Shown: positions 34,904-46,030 of the stretch, piece by piece
How positions within the stretch are numbered: position 1 is the stretch's first letter
Layout of the letters: every line of letters starts with the position of its first letter
NCBI RefSeq assembly: GCF_003286085.1
Contig: NW_020825298.1
Location: forward strand, 1,364,001 to 1,428,000
Reading direction: 5' to 3'
DNA: 64,000 nucleotides
From: Drosophila persimilis
Taxonomy: Eukaryota; Arthropoda; Insecta; Diptera; Drosophilidae
Notes under the pieces: generated by a model
The model's database searches: none
What the model was told of the DNA's origin: nothing
What the model saw: only the letters and a program-made list of their open reading frames with translations
Translations under genes and position numbers: made by a program

Positions 34904-37496
34904 GCGCCCTTCAGGCCTTGGAGACTAGAACAGAGCCAAAGCAGCCAGACCAGTTAAATATCGAGGAGAGACGGCGTGTGGAGAACAGGAACAGCAGGAG
35001 GATCCAGAGTCCGTGACAGAAGAAGAACCAGAACCCGCCAAGGCGCAATTGCAGAATTTACGCAATGGAAGTACTGAGTACTCCAGAGACACTCCAGAGA
35101 CATATGTAATCTTATACTTATACTTATACAACAATCTGTTCGTCCACTTCCAACCATAAGATCCGATTAAACCTCCATCAAGGCTGCGCCATTGAAGAAG
35201 TGAAATCAATCAGGGCCTTCAACAGCTGCATTTAAAAGAAAGCTCCGATGGAGACTCCCTTCAGCAGCTGCATTTAAGAGACGACTCTACCTATGACATA
35301 ATTTATGGTCTCCATTTTAGCGCCTTAAACGGGCTTGTGTTACTTTCCCTGGAGGTGACGTGGCGTCGGAGAGGCGCCTGTCCGCCGTCCGCCGTCCGCC
35401 GTCCCTGTCTTGCCTTGCTGCTGCCTTCAGCTACTTTGTCGTGACTTTCTAATGATGTTGAATATGCATGGAAAACTTTTGCCTTACGCAAAATGTTCCT
35501 GCAGGGAAAGAAAACTTGATTCACCTGTCTATGGGTTGCATGGACAACTTGCAACACGCACCAGCCGCGCAGCAGGCATCCCCCTCCCCCTCCCACAGCC
35601 CACACTCCACACCCCAAAGGCAAAGTGGCGACAACTTTCCTTTTTTCGCCTTGATTATTTTACTTTTTAATACGCGGTATTTGCCAGATTAAGAGGGTAT
35701 GCCGTGGTCGGGTGTCGGGTTGGTAACAGGCGGGACCTTCAGCCTTCTGTGGCACCTCAGAGTGTGCCCTGGGGTATCCTCTAGTCGCATGATCGATCCT
35801 GGCATTACTGGGGAAGCTCATAAGGGGGGGTGGCGAGGGAGGGCTAGTGTGTGGCATAATGAGAAAAGTTTCATGCCTTTTCATGTCTCATTTAGAGAGG
35901 GCTGACAGCAATGTGGGCCAAAAGGGTTGACTTTCGCAAGACAATGGCCGTGGACGCGTCCGGGCCTGGCCCGTCCTGTCCCGTCCCGTCCCTCTCTGAA
36001 TATTCCGATCTGCCCGGAATGTCCTGATCTGTCTGGCAATCCGTTCCAATCCCTCATGCGGCGCTAAGATGCCGCGGCCGCCCGTGACTTTTGAATTTTG
36101 AATGATTAAAATGGCCAAAAGGCGGAGCCGAGCAGCTGCAGCAATTGTTGGCGGAAACAATTACCAAGTTGTATGCAAAAGCGCCAATGGAGGACGAAAC
36201 TTTCACGCCGCTCAATGTCAGGCCAGAGCAGGACATGTGGCAGGCGCCACCTGTGCCGCAACACACACACACGCACACACACACACCCAGGCAATCCTTG
36301 GCCGACGAAAAGGATTGGCAATTTTGTGCCAATTTTCTCCGCCTTCTGTTTGTTTATGAAACAAGTCACGTAAACGTTGTTGTGTGTCCTCGTGCCTCGT
36401 GCCCCATGCCATGCCATGCCTGGCCCCCCCTCAGGCCCCCCCTAGTATCTCTCTGCCAGGGGGCGTTGAACCGGGGGCATCTGGCTAAATGGGCGTGCCA
36501 TCACCTTGTTGTGTTGGCTCCCCCCTTCCCGCTCCCCTCCCTGGCGATTGTCATTGCATCGAGAATTTAGCAATTGGCAAACGTCACGAAAGCAGCACCA
36601 AAAAAATAAAAGCAAAACAAAAACTTTCACGATCTTTCGCACCCTTCCTTTCGGCCGCCTCCTGCCGGATTGTTGATTTGCAAAAGTTTTCCCTCTCGCT
36701 TTTCCCCTTTCCTTCCCCTTTTCCGCGAATGTGTTTTGTTTTTGTTTTCTGTTGCCTGTTTGTTTTGTGCCCTGTTTATTGTATAAAATTTATGCCCCTA
36801 TATTGTGCAATTGAAAAAGTTTGTCATATTTCACTGATTTTCCGCTTGTTCCGTCAGCGTTACAGTGCGTTCCATAGTTGTAGGGAGAGACAAAGGAAGA
36901 TTTCCGTCGATGGAGGCCCCTCACAATAGGGGATTCCTTTCCATTGGATACTCCAGATTCTTCTCCTTGGCTTTCAACCAATCCCAACTCCAGATACTTG
37001 TGAAACGCACTGTACGGCTAGCGGTTAGCTCTTCATCGGCGTAGAACAGGCCGCAACGAGAATGTTGAAATAAGGGGAAACCAGAGCCGCTGGCAGAAAC
37101 CATTATTTATGCATCGATTTCAAATCACTAAAAACAGAAAAGAACAACAAAAATCCATAAACAAAAACTCGTAAAGGAAAAAAGGAGGAGGAGGAGAGTT
37201 TCGAATAAACACAATAACAAAACGGAAGGCGGCAAATAAATAGACAACAGAGTCGAATGTGGGCAAACAATGCCTGCAATAAATATCCGTACATGTATGC
37301 ATATGAGTGTTGGGATATGCAGGATATATATTGTAGAAATGAATTTCATGATATTTATGTCACGATTTGGCAATCAGTTCAATGACCAACCGAAGGGGGT
37401 GAAGGTACACTATTTTTATTTGCATTCAGGGCGCAGTCCAGTACAAAACCCACAGCCAGAATTTGGATCTAATTTTTCAGAATATCAGAGCTGTCT
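34904..37496. other. Mostly noncoding; degenerate tail of the PAM2-like gene at its start
   Basis: 34904-35110 holds out-of-frame acidic coding-like sequence. Beyond it are poly-pyrimidine and GC-rich patches and a CA run at 36260-36288; no gene is supported. Confidence 0.45.
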
Positions 37497-38156
37497 TCAG
37501 TAGTACTTCACTTTCCAACTACGCCTGCGGGATCTGTTTAAAGGAGCTTCATAGAAAAAGATTGATTCCTTTATGACTTCTTCTGGTACCAATTCCTGTG
37601 GATCCTCCTCTTGTGTTGGATAGGAGACCTTGAATTCCTTGCTAACTAAAGCAAGCTGAGGGGAACAGAGCGCATTTCTGATTTCCAACAACTCATCGAT
37701 CACTGTTTTGTTGGTTTTCTTGCGGAAACGACGCTTCTTGGACGCCTTGTTCTGACACTTTTTCGGCGACTTGATGATATCGTATTGGATCTTATATTCC
37801 ATTAGCTTTGGTTCGCCGTCCGGCAGGAACAGGCGCTTCAACTCGTCGCTAAAGTCCTCGTACTCATCCAAGTTGTCTGCAGAGACAGAGACAGACCCAG
37901 ACCCGGGCACGTCCACGAACTCCGAATGAAAATAAGTCTTTACGACATTATAGCGCTCAATGGACAGTTTCAACCAGAAATTGCCCCTTTTGACGGCTGC
38001 AACAATACCCTTATCCCATTCCTGTTGTGCAAAAAATATGGAACGTTAGACGGTTATTTTGAAAGGAATTCCGCTTACCTCGATATCCTTTTCCATATAG
38101 ACCATCAATTCGTAGTTCATTTGGTTCCCTTTCTCTACAGCTTTCAATGAAAACAT
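37497..38156 (-). CDS. Unrecognised two-exon protein with a basic cluster
   Basis: Exons 38156..38079 and 38021..37497, with a 57-nt GT-AG intron, give 200 aa from the ATG at 38156. The frame stays open upstream of that ATG through a possible acceptor at about 38186, so the 5' end may be incomplete. Residues 1-60 (YELMVYMEKDIE, then EWDKGIVAAVKRGNFWLKLS across the splice) look like a compact beta-rich domain. An acidic stretch lies near 75-90. A strongly basic cluster, KSPKKCQNKASKKRRFRKK, lies near 110-128, and the C-terminus is RSRRRSWKVKYY. I do not recognise the family. The basic segments suggest a nuclear or nucleic-acid-binding protein. The exon join restores one continuous frame across the domain, which supports a real gene. 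Confidence 0.65.
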
Positions 38157-38159
38157 ATT

Positions 38160-40030
38160 TACTGAGATCAATTTTGATACGTGAAGCTGTGAAAAGGAAT
38201 GTTTGAAACAATATGAGTATTCCTGAGAGTAAATTATATATTATTTCGATCAATGATAACGGAGACAACAGAGTTTAGATAAACAAATGAGGAAATGTTT
38301 TATATCAAATGAAACAGTTCCACATTGGCAACTAATGCTTGGAGTCATTGTAACATCAAAAACCCATTCTCAATGAATGCCAGAATTCCGGCTTCTTCTG
38401 CACATGAGAGCAGCACTTTGAACAGCGGGTACATCTTTTGGGACGTTCATTAGTGTGCGTACGTCTGCGCCTGTCATCATTATGCGCTTCGCATGCGTCT
38501 TCTCGAACTTCCTTCTTTATACCTTGCTTCCACCAACAACACCGCTCATCAACGATCGCAATCGTTCCCTTTCCTTTCGTCTCCTTACTTTTTCGCCAAC
38601 ATTCGCACATTTACCGTCGTTCCCTTTCTATGCCTTCTTACCATTCGTTCGCTTTCTGTATCTTCTGTCCCCCTCTCTCTTCGCATTCCCCGTTCAGGAC
38701 GGGCCGTTAGAGAACGCAAGCGAATGCTAGGGCGAAGCGGACGAGACAGCGAGAGTTGGCAGCACTTTTAGTTAAATTGAGCAACAAACACATTTGGCAA
38801 TAAAAATGATTCCACTTCCAGTTGCAGCCGTCACCCCCGCGCTTCGTATGTTTTCGAACTACTTTGCCCTAGTCGCCGTGTCTCTCTCACACTCACACAA
38901 CCCATCGAAGCGAATACTCTCTCTCATTCAGTGGCAAAGGGTAGCCAAGGAGAAGTGGCAAAGCGCAAAGCATTGGCGGTATATTTAATACAAGGTGAGG
39001 TGCTCGCGTCTAGCGAGGTGCATATTACTGTCACAAACGCACATGGATGGGAGAGAAAAAACTTGCACGCTATTTATACAACAAATATGTATGTTAAAAC
39101 TCTGCTGGAAACTGGAAATGCGTCACGTTATATTGATACACCTTGCAATCGACCTCATTCCCTCACACCCTCTATCTCACTCGCTCTCCCATACACAGAA
39201 CAGTCCCTTCCAAAAAATAAAAATGCCCGCCGCAATGCGCTTGGAAGGAGTTTTGCACATTCCAACAGATTTATTTCACTCGAAATAGTTTCATTTTTGT
39301 TGCGTTATTGTAAGGGTTATTTGTTTTTGTTGCTTTTGCTGTTTGCCAGGAGTGACTGTAGAAAGTTTTTCTATTATTTTCAAATTTAACTTTGCCATTT
39401 GTTTGTTCATGTGTGTGTGGCTCTGCAGGGGGAAAGGAGAACCCTTTCCGGGCGGCATATAAAATGGCTCTAAAAGCTCAGAAGGGTCTAAGGCATAGGA
39501 GTTTTTAATATTTAACAAGTTTTTTCTTTTTGCTGTGAGTCTTTCGGTACGTTTTCCAATATGAAATATCACAGCAGCTTTCCAATGTGCACGCCAATAC
39601 ACTTACATTAAGGCTGGTGAGGAAGAGTGAGCGTGTGTTGAGAATTTCGTTGGATTTTACGAGTTGACACACAAAAGACTCAAAATGTGCACAAGATCAC
39701 CACATTAAAAAAAAACACCGATTAAGTTGTTGCACTTAGATTCTATTGCATCTAAAACAAACAAAAAGAAACAGAAAAAAAAAACAAAAATTCAACTACA
39801 AACATAGACATGTTTTAGGTTGGAATATGCAGCAGGTGCCGTCCAACCCAGCATTTTGAGAAAATAAACATTACATTTACAAAATTTCACCTCGATTCTT
39901 GACGATCCACGATTATTAATTTATTTAAACACACAAAAACAAGGGTGTAAAATCACACGAATTAGCTCCGCCGAACTGCACACATATATATACACATACA
40001 TATAGATAAAATACGCCGGCCACACGTTTT
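38160..40030. other. Intergenic stretch left of the MYST gene
   Basis: No supported gene. A minus-strand frame at 38356..38610 contains HTNERPKRCTRCSKCC, reminiscent of a zinc-finger linker and Cys pair, but it is short. Pyrimidine-rich tracts lie at 38510-38700, and dispersed repeat family 2 copy b at 39320-39465. Confidence 0.4.
39320..39465 (+). repeat. Dispersed repeat family 2, copy b
   Basis: Collinear with 25085-25260, sharing TTTTTCTATTAT.TTCAAATT and GGCTCTGCAGG blocks at similar spacing. Confidence 0.5.
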
Positions 40031-40032
40031 TT

Positions 40033-40387
40033 CAGTGTGACCGCACAACATAATCGATAGATATCAGAAATATTGCCGCCAAGAAAAAATTGAGATTTAA
40101 TTTAATTAAAAGAAAAATTGGGCTGTTAAAGTATGAATGTAAGTTAATTAAGGGTTTTAATGGTCAAATTAATGTTAATGGTAGAAATATTAAAATTATT
40201 TAGCGCTTGTCCTCTTATCGATGTACATATATCGATATATCGAACAAACTCCGGCAGGCAATTCACTTCAAATAAGAAGAAATTTAATGAAAGGTGCTGT
40301 CAGGAAATATATATTATTTAATAAACGTTGTTTCTCAAAGTACAAAAACTTCTTATAAAGCTTTTGCGAGGCAGATTCATATCGATA
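40033..40387. promoter_or_regulatory. Motif 1 and DRE cluster upstream of the MYST gene
   Basis: CAGTGTGACCG at 40033..40043 is an exact Ohler Motif 1 (M1BP site) read on the minus strand. AATCGATA lies at 40052, TATCGATG at 40216, and perfect DREs (TATCGATA) at 40230..40237 and 40380..40387. The orientation of Motif 1 suggests a leftward start near 40.0 kb, while the DREs sit 115-275 bp before the MYST ATG, so this is a likely bidirectional promoter. Confidence 0.6.
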
Positions 40388-40502
40388 TACGGCAGTCGAT
40401 TGCGCCCATACGGCATCCCCGATCTGCGTTGGCAAACAAAAAAATCAGTTGTCAGCGTTGATCCCGATTTGGCCGCGCAAGTTAATAATTGATGAAAGCA
40501 AG

Positions 40503-41866
<1,364 letters not shown>

Positions 41867-41995
41867 GAATGAAATAATCCCTAGAATAGTCTATATTTTT
41901 AGATCGCATCAGCAAGCAGGAGTTCAATCTTCTACTACTTCTACCTCTTGAACAGACATTCCCGAATTAAACAGGATTCATTTAAGAATAGATAT

Positions 41996-42330
41996 TACGT
42001 TTACTTTATTTATAGCTTTTAAGTTGTATGAGCAGATAAAAGGAATAGCGCTTACAGAAGGCCACTTCGACGAAGAAGGCGCCAGTGACGCCGACAATGG
42101 TTTCACGGTCGTTGACGAATGGGTCGCAGTAATACTAATGCCTCCTCGCCACTACAATCCTGGGCTGAATCTGCGCCTCTTCGTTCTGGGCCTTTGATTT
42201 CCTGTGAGCCATGTGTGCATCACGGAATAAGATGGAGGTTCTTCAGAGTGTGACTGGTTCAGAACCAGTGGTTCTCTAGCGACTTGTTTAAGTGTGCTTT
42301 TTCCAACACTGCGTCATTGGCAAAAGAATT
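41996..42330 (-). pseudogene. Decayed RpS14 copy
   Basis: Minus-strand remnants in RpS14 order. The 5' part resembles the intact copy around its start (TTCTGGGCCTTTGATTTCCTG on the plus strand against TTCTGGGCCTTGGATTTTCTG). A middle piece has GCCAGTGACGC..CAATGGTTTC(A/G)CGG and ACGAATG.GTCG. The 3' flank TTTACTTTATT.ATAG.TTTTAAG is also shared with 43200-43225. Internal segments, including most of the C-terminal half, are deleted, and no long frame remains. Sharing of flanking DNA indicates segmental duplication rather than a separate retrocopy. Confidence 0.75.
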
Positions 42331-42384
42331 CGTATTTTTGACAAAAAAAAAATCTTACAACTAACATAAATTGAATCATTAAAA

Positions 42385-43039
42385 ATGGAGCCAATAAACA
42401 ATGTACAATACACAAGCGAGCCGACAAGCGACGAATTTGAGGCGGAGGGCCAATTCATAATGCGAGTTCCCGAGGTAAGCGATATGGTCTTCTGCGTCTT
42501 GCCTCATGGGTGATTTACTATGTTAATTATATGCATTGCAGGATCGTGCCGAGACCATTCACGAGGCCATCAGGGATGGAAATGTACACAAGAAATTGAG
42601 CATTGCACTGAAGGAGGACCTGCGTCAGGGTCAGGTTTGGCTGGATGGCTCTATGCTCTACACGAAGCTCGTCGACCTGCCCTCAATCGTGGAAAGCTAC
42701 AAGACGACGGACAAGAAGAACTTCTACAAGACTGCAGATATTTCCCAGATGCTCATATGCACCGAGAAGCCAGAGGAAATCGAATGCAAGTCATCAGAAT
42801 CGGAAGAAGAGGCCGCCAATAAGCAGCCCCAAACTTACATGTATCCACATGGCATCACTCGTCCACTCAAGAACGTGAGCAGGCGTCGTTTCCGCAAGAA
42901 AATGCTAAATAATCCGGAAATGCCAGCCACCGATATCGCCAAGGAGCTGAAGTGGCTTCTCATCACGGACAGCCAGGCAATGGATGTCAAATACGAGATC
43001 ATCAACGAGTCGGACAGCTCAGACCACTCTTCCGTCTGA
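42385..43039 (+). CDS. TAF7-like TFIID subunit paralogue
   Basis: Exons 42385..42474 and 42542..43039, with a 67-nt GT-AG intron, encode 195 aa. Nearly the whole protein is the TAFII55/TAF7 N-terminal domain: GQFIMRVP (23-30), TKLVDLPSIVESYKTTDKK (71-89), FYKTADISQML, then HGITRPLKNVSRRRFRKK (133-150) and a C-terminal KELKWLLITDSQA helix. TAF7 binds TAF1 in TFIID and restrains its acetyltransferase activity. Canonical TAF7 is much longer (349 aa in human); the C-terminal region is absent here. The linker 105-127 is acidic. AATAAA follows at 43071..43076. The gene lies between an RpS14 remnant and an intact RpS14 copy on the other strand. It is a diverged paralogue; a germline role like that of the Drosophila testis TAFs is inference. 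Confidence 0.9.
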
Positions 43040-43259
43040 TATCAACTACAACTACAACGATTATTGTACAAATAAAATAAGATTTGTATCTTCTCCCAAA
43101 GGAGTGGTCCACCTAGAGATATTTCACTCTTTATACTATAAGGCATTAGGCAGTGGAGTACGTTTTATAGCAGAAAAGTTCTAGATTTTACTTTACTCGT
43201 TTACTTTATTCATAGTTTTTAAGGGTTATGTTTATAGCAGATACAACATGGAATATGGC

Positions 43260-43715
43260 CTACAGACGGCGTCCACGACGACCGCCCTTCCTGCGGGTGC
43301 CATCCGAGGGGATGGGAGTCAAGTCCTCGATGCGTCCAATCTTCATTCCCGAACGAGCCAGAGCACGCAGAGCAGACTGGCCACCGGGTCCGGGGGTCTT
43401 GTTTTTGTTGCCGCCAGTAGCCCGCAGATTGACTTTGAGGGCGGTGATGCCGAGGATCTTGCACTTCTCGGCGACATCCTGAGCAGCCAGCATAGCAGCG
43501 TATGGCGAAGCCTCGTCGCGATCGGCCTTAACCTTCATGCCGCCAGTGACGCGGGCCATGGTTTCGCGGCCGGACAAGTCGGTCACGTGGACGAATGTGT
43601 CGTTAAAGCTGGAAAAGATGTGGACCACGCCAAAGACTTCCTCGCCATCGCGAACCTGCGGTCCCAAGTGAACCTGCGGCTCTTCCTTCTGGGCCTTGGA
43701 TTTTCTGGGAGGCAT
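43260..43715 (-). CDS. Ribosomal protein uS11 (RpS14) intronless paralogue
   Basis: A 151-aa intact frame, the usual RpS14 length, without introns. It carries the uS11 landmarks [51 protein letters not shown] and the basic tail [11 protein letters not shown] that contacts 18S rRNA and mRNA on the 40S platform. RpS14 is extremely conserved, yet this copy has many replacements (for example [31 protein letters not shown]), so it is probably a paralogue or retrocopy, not the main gene. ATCTTTCT at 43759..43752 (minus strand) resembles the TCT initiator of ribosomal genes, and a perfect DRE lies upstream at 43844. A poly(A) signal lies at 43210..43205. It shares a 246-bp divergent promoter with the next gene. 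Confidence 0.92.
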   Translation of the reverse strand: MPPRKSKAQKEEPQVHLGPQVRDGEEVFGVVHIFSSFNDTFVHVTDLSGRETMARVTGGMKVKADRDEASPYAAMLAAQDVAEKCKILGITALKVNLRATGGNKNKTPGPGGQSALRALARSGMKIGRIEDLTPIPSDGTRRKGGRRGRRL

Positions 43716-43961
43716 TTTGCAATCAATAAATGCTCGAGTCGTGGAATACGCAGAAAGATTTGTTCGCCGAGTTTTTTAAGCGTGATGTCAAAGCTCAGTG
43801 ATGAGCAGCGACTTCTGATATATATCGCAAAAATATAATTATCTATCGATATATATCTATTCGAGCTAGAGAAACATCGATGTGAGCATCGGTGTTTCAC
43901 CAGCTCCAGCTCCCATCCCTACTTACTCTTGAAGGAAGCGCGGAGAAGAAAGAAAACAACA
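43716..43961. promoter_or_regulatory. Divergent promoter of RpS14 copy and unknown gene copy 1
   Basis: TATCGATA (perfect DRE) at 43844..43851 and CATCGATG near 43875. A TCT-like initiator is seen on the minus strand at 43752..43759. Confidence 0.6.
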
Positions 43962-44394
43962 ATGTCCAATTCAGGTCCGAAAGAAAAAATTTGTATTCGT
44001 AAATTAATACAAAAGACTATGAACATTACGAAGGCCGGCATTGCGTATCGCAGAGGCATTTTCAAGGTAAGTACAAACCATGTTAGGCTGCATTTCTTAC
44101 AGATGATTCATGCCAAATATATTTGCTTATTAGAATCCGGTTTGCGTTTGCTGGTCTAGAAACGAACTAAGGAAAATTCGGGAGAAGATAATTAATGAAA
44201 ATAAACCGGGGAATGTCCGGATCGTCTCCGAAATAATTAAAATTTCAAGGGAAAACAAGAAGGAAGATGATCTACTAGAGATTGAGCATAAATTGAGAAC
44301 CGTGGACCTTGCTGACCGCAATGAGGTGCAAGACGAACAGCCAGACGATGTCGTCAAGAAGGGGGACGGCATGAACATGGATATGGTCGATTAA
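43962..44394 (+). CDS. Unknown two-exon protein, tandem copy 1
   Basis: Exons 43962..44066 and 44134..44394, with a 67-nt GT-AG intron, give 121 aa. The unspliced frames are short and broken; splicing joins both into one frame in each tandem copy, which is strong support. The N-terminus is basic (MSNSG, then IRKLIQKTM). Exon 2 opens with NPVCVCWSRNELRKI, followed by a helical, charged segment (IIKISRENKKEDDLLEIEHKLR) and an acidic, Met-rich tail (GDGMNMDMVD). No family is recognised; Cys residues beside a short helix could form a small metal site or be incidental. It is transcribed divergently from the RpS14 copy. Confidence 0.7.
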
Positions 44395-44566
44395 TGGCTT
44401 TCGCAACTTCAGCTGCATTACCACAGCATTCACGTTACCTAATAAATTAATGTGTCTCAGTTTTGACATCAGCAAAGCAAATAAATGTGCAGCTCGAGTA
44501 TAATTTTTTCTGCCTTAACCTCACTATTTATTTTCAAGACCGCGCTGTGTGCACGAGTGTATGCCC

Positions 44567-44668
44567 CACTCACATGCACACACACCAGCGCCATGCATGA
44601 ATCTACTCTATAGTCGTCTCTTTCTTTCTTCTACTTCTGCTCAAAAAGGTGAAGCGCCATTTTCGTTG
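44567..44668 (+). repeat. Sub-repeat, occurrence 1 of 3
   Basis: A block with CACACACCAGC.CCATGC.TGAAT, CTCTATAG(T/A)CGTCTCTTTCTT and CTGCTCAAAAAGGT; other copies lie at 44891-45000 and 45660-45770. Confidence 0.8.
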
Positions 44669-44890
44669 GTGGATTTGAACTCTATTTATGCATGATCCCT
44701 CATGATCAATCAAATGTGTGTGCTCTCCATTCCTAGAGATTCGTTTAATAGTTATGTATGTCTGTTCATTCCCCACATCTAGATTCTTGTTCCTCTCCAT
44801 CACGCCTTTTTGTTGCCATTTAGCTTTCTGCCTCTTCTATACCAAACACTCTACTACTGCCCTCTGTACGTACCTTTCTCCTCCTCTATG

Positions 44891-45000
44891 CACCACTCAC
44901 ATATACACACACCAGCACCATGCTTGAATTTACTCTATAGTCGTCTCTTTCTTCTGCTTCGGAGCTATTGCTGCTCAAAAAGGTAAAGCACCATATTCGT
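44891..45000 (+). repeat. Sub-repeat, occurrence 2 of 3 (abuts copy 2 promoter)
   Basis: Same block as at 44567; it ends about 40 bp before the ATG of copy 2 and so probably forms its promoter. Confidence 0.8.
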
Positions 45001-45042
45001 TCACCACTTACTCTTGAAGTAAGCGCGGAGAAGAAAACAAAA

Positions 45043-45490
45043 ATGTCCAATTCAGGTTCGAAAGGAAAAATTGGTATTCGTAATCTAATACAGAAGACCA
45101 TGAAAATAAACAAAACCATTAAGAAGGACGGCTTTGTGCGTTGCAAAGGCATTTTCTGCCATGTAAGTAAAAACCATATTAAGCTGCATTTCTTACAGAT
45201 GATTCATGCCAAATATATTTGCTTATTAGAATCCGGTTTGCGGTTGCTGGACTAGAGTCGAACTAAGGAAACTTAAGGAGAAGATAATTAATGAACATAA
45301 TCTGAGGAATATCCGGATCGTCTCCGAAATAATTAAAATTTCAAGGGAAAACAAGAAGGAAGATGATCTACTAGAGATCGAGCATAAATTGAGAACCGTG
45401 GACCTTGCTGACCGCAATGAGGTGCAAGACGAACAGCCAGACGATGTCGTCAAGAAGGGGGACGGCATGAACATGGATATGGTCGAATAA
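45043..45490 (+). CDS. Unknown two-exon protein, tandem copy 2
   Basis: Exons 45043..45162 and 45230..45490, with a 67-nt intron, give 126 aa. Exon 1 is longer than in copy 1 by five codons and ends GIFCH, so a second Cys and a His precede NPVCGCWTR. This gives C-H-x3-C-x-C spacing around the splice. The N-terminal exon differs at many positions (KINKTIKKDGFVRCKG against NITKAGIAYRRG). The C-terminal 50 residues are identical apart from the last residue (E for D). The same poly-Lys/Glu helix and acidic tail are present. No family is recognised. Its promoter differs from copy 1, being the short repeat block instead of the RpS14-shared, DRE-bearing region. Confidence 0.7.
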
Positions 45491-45659
45491 TGGCTTTCGC
45501 AACTTCAGCTGCATTACCACAGCATTAACGATACCTAATAAATGAATGTGTCTCAGTTTTGACATCAGCAAAGCAAATAAATGTGCAGCTCGAGTATAAT
45601 TTTTTCTGCCTTAACCTCACTATTTATTTTCAAGAACTCGCTGTGTGCACGAGTGTATG

Positions 45660-45770
45660 CCCCACTCACATGCACACACACCAGCGCCATGCATGAATCT
45701 ACTCTATAGACGTCTCTTTCTTCTGCTTCGACGCTACTTCTGCTCAAAAAGGTGAAGCGCCACATTCGTT
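45660..45770 (+). repeat. Sub-repeat, occurrence 3 of 3
   Basis: Same block as at 44567 and 44891. Confidence 0.8.
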
Positions 45771-46030
45771 GGTGGCTCCTAATATTGTAGATTTGAACTC
45801 TATTTATGCATGATTCCCCCATGATCAATCAAATGTGTGTTTGTCCAATTCTGGAGATTCGTTTAATAGTTATGTCTGTTCATTCCCCACATTTAGATTC
45901 CTGTTCCTGTCCATCGAGCTTTTCGGTTTCCATTTAGCTTTCTGCTTCGTCTCTGGCTTTTTTCCGTCTCTCCTATGCCATGTTGCAACGCACTCTACTG
46001 CTGCCCTCTGTGCTGTACCTTTCTGCTCCT

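Larger units (their letters stand above)
43919..44960 (+). repeat. Tandem duplication unit 1
   Basis: A unit of about 1.08 kb, repeated at 45004-46030. The start codons of the two copies are 1081 bp apart. The DNA of the intron, exon 2 and the 3' flank is nearly identical; exon 1 is more diverged. Confidence 0.85.
45004..46030 (+). repeat. Tandem duplication unit 2
   Basis: Second unit of the 1.08-kb tandem duplication, with the same gene, intron and 3' flank order. Confidence 0.85.

Noticed and set aside
38356-38610. 84-codon minus-strand frame with an HTNERP linker and Cys pairs
   Set aside because: Looked like a zinc finger, but the Cys/His spacing does not make a C2H2 or other standard finger, and no neighbouring finger exists.
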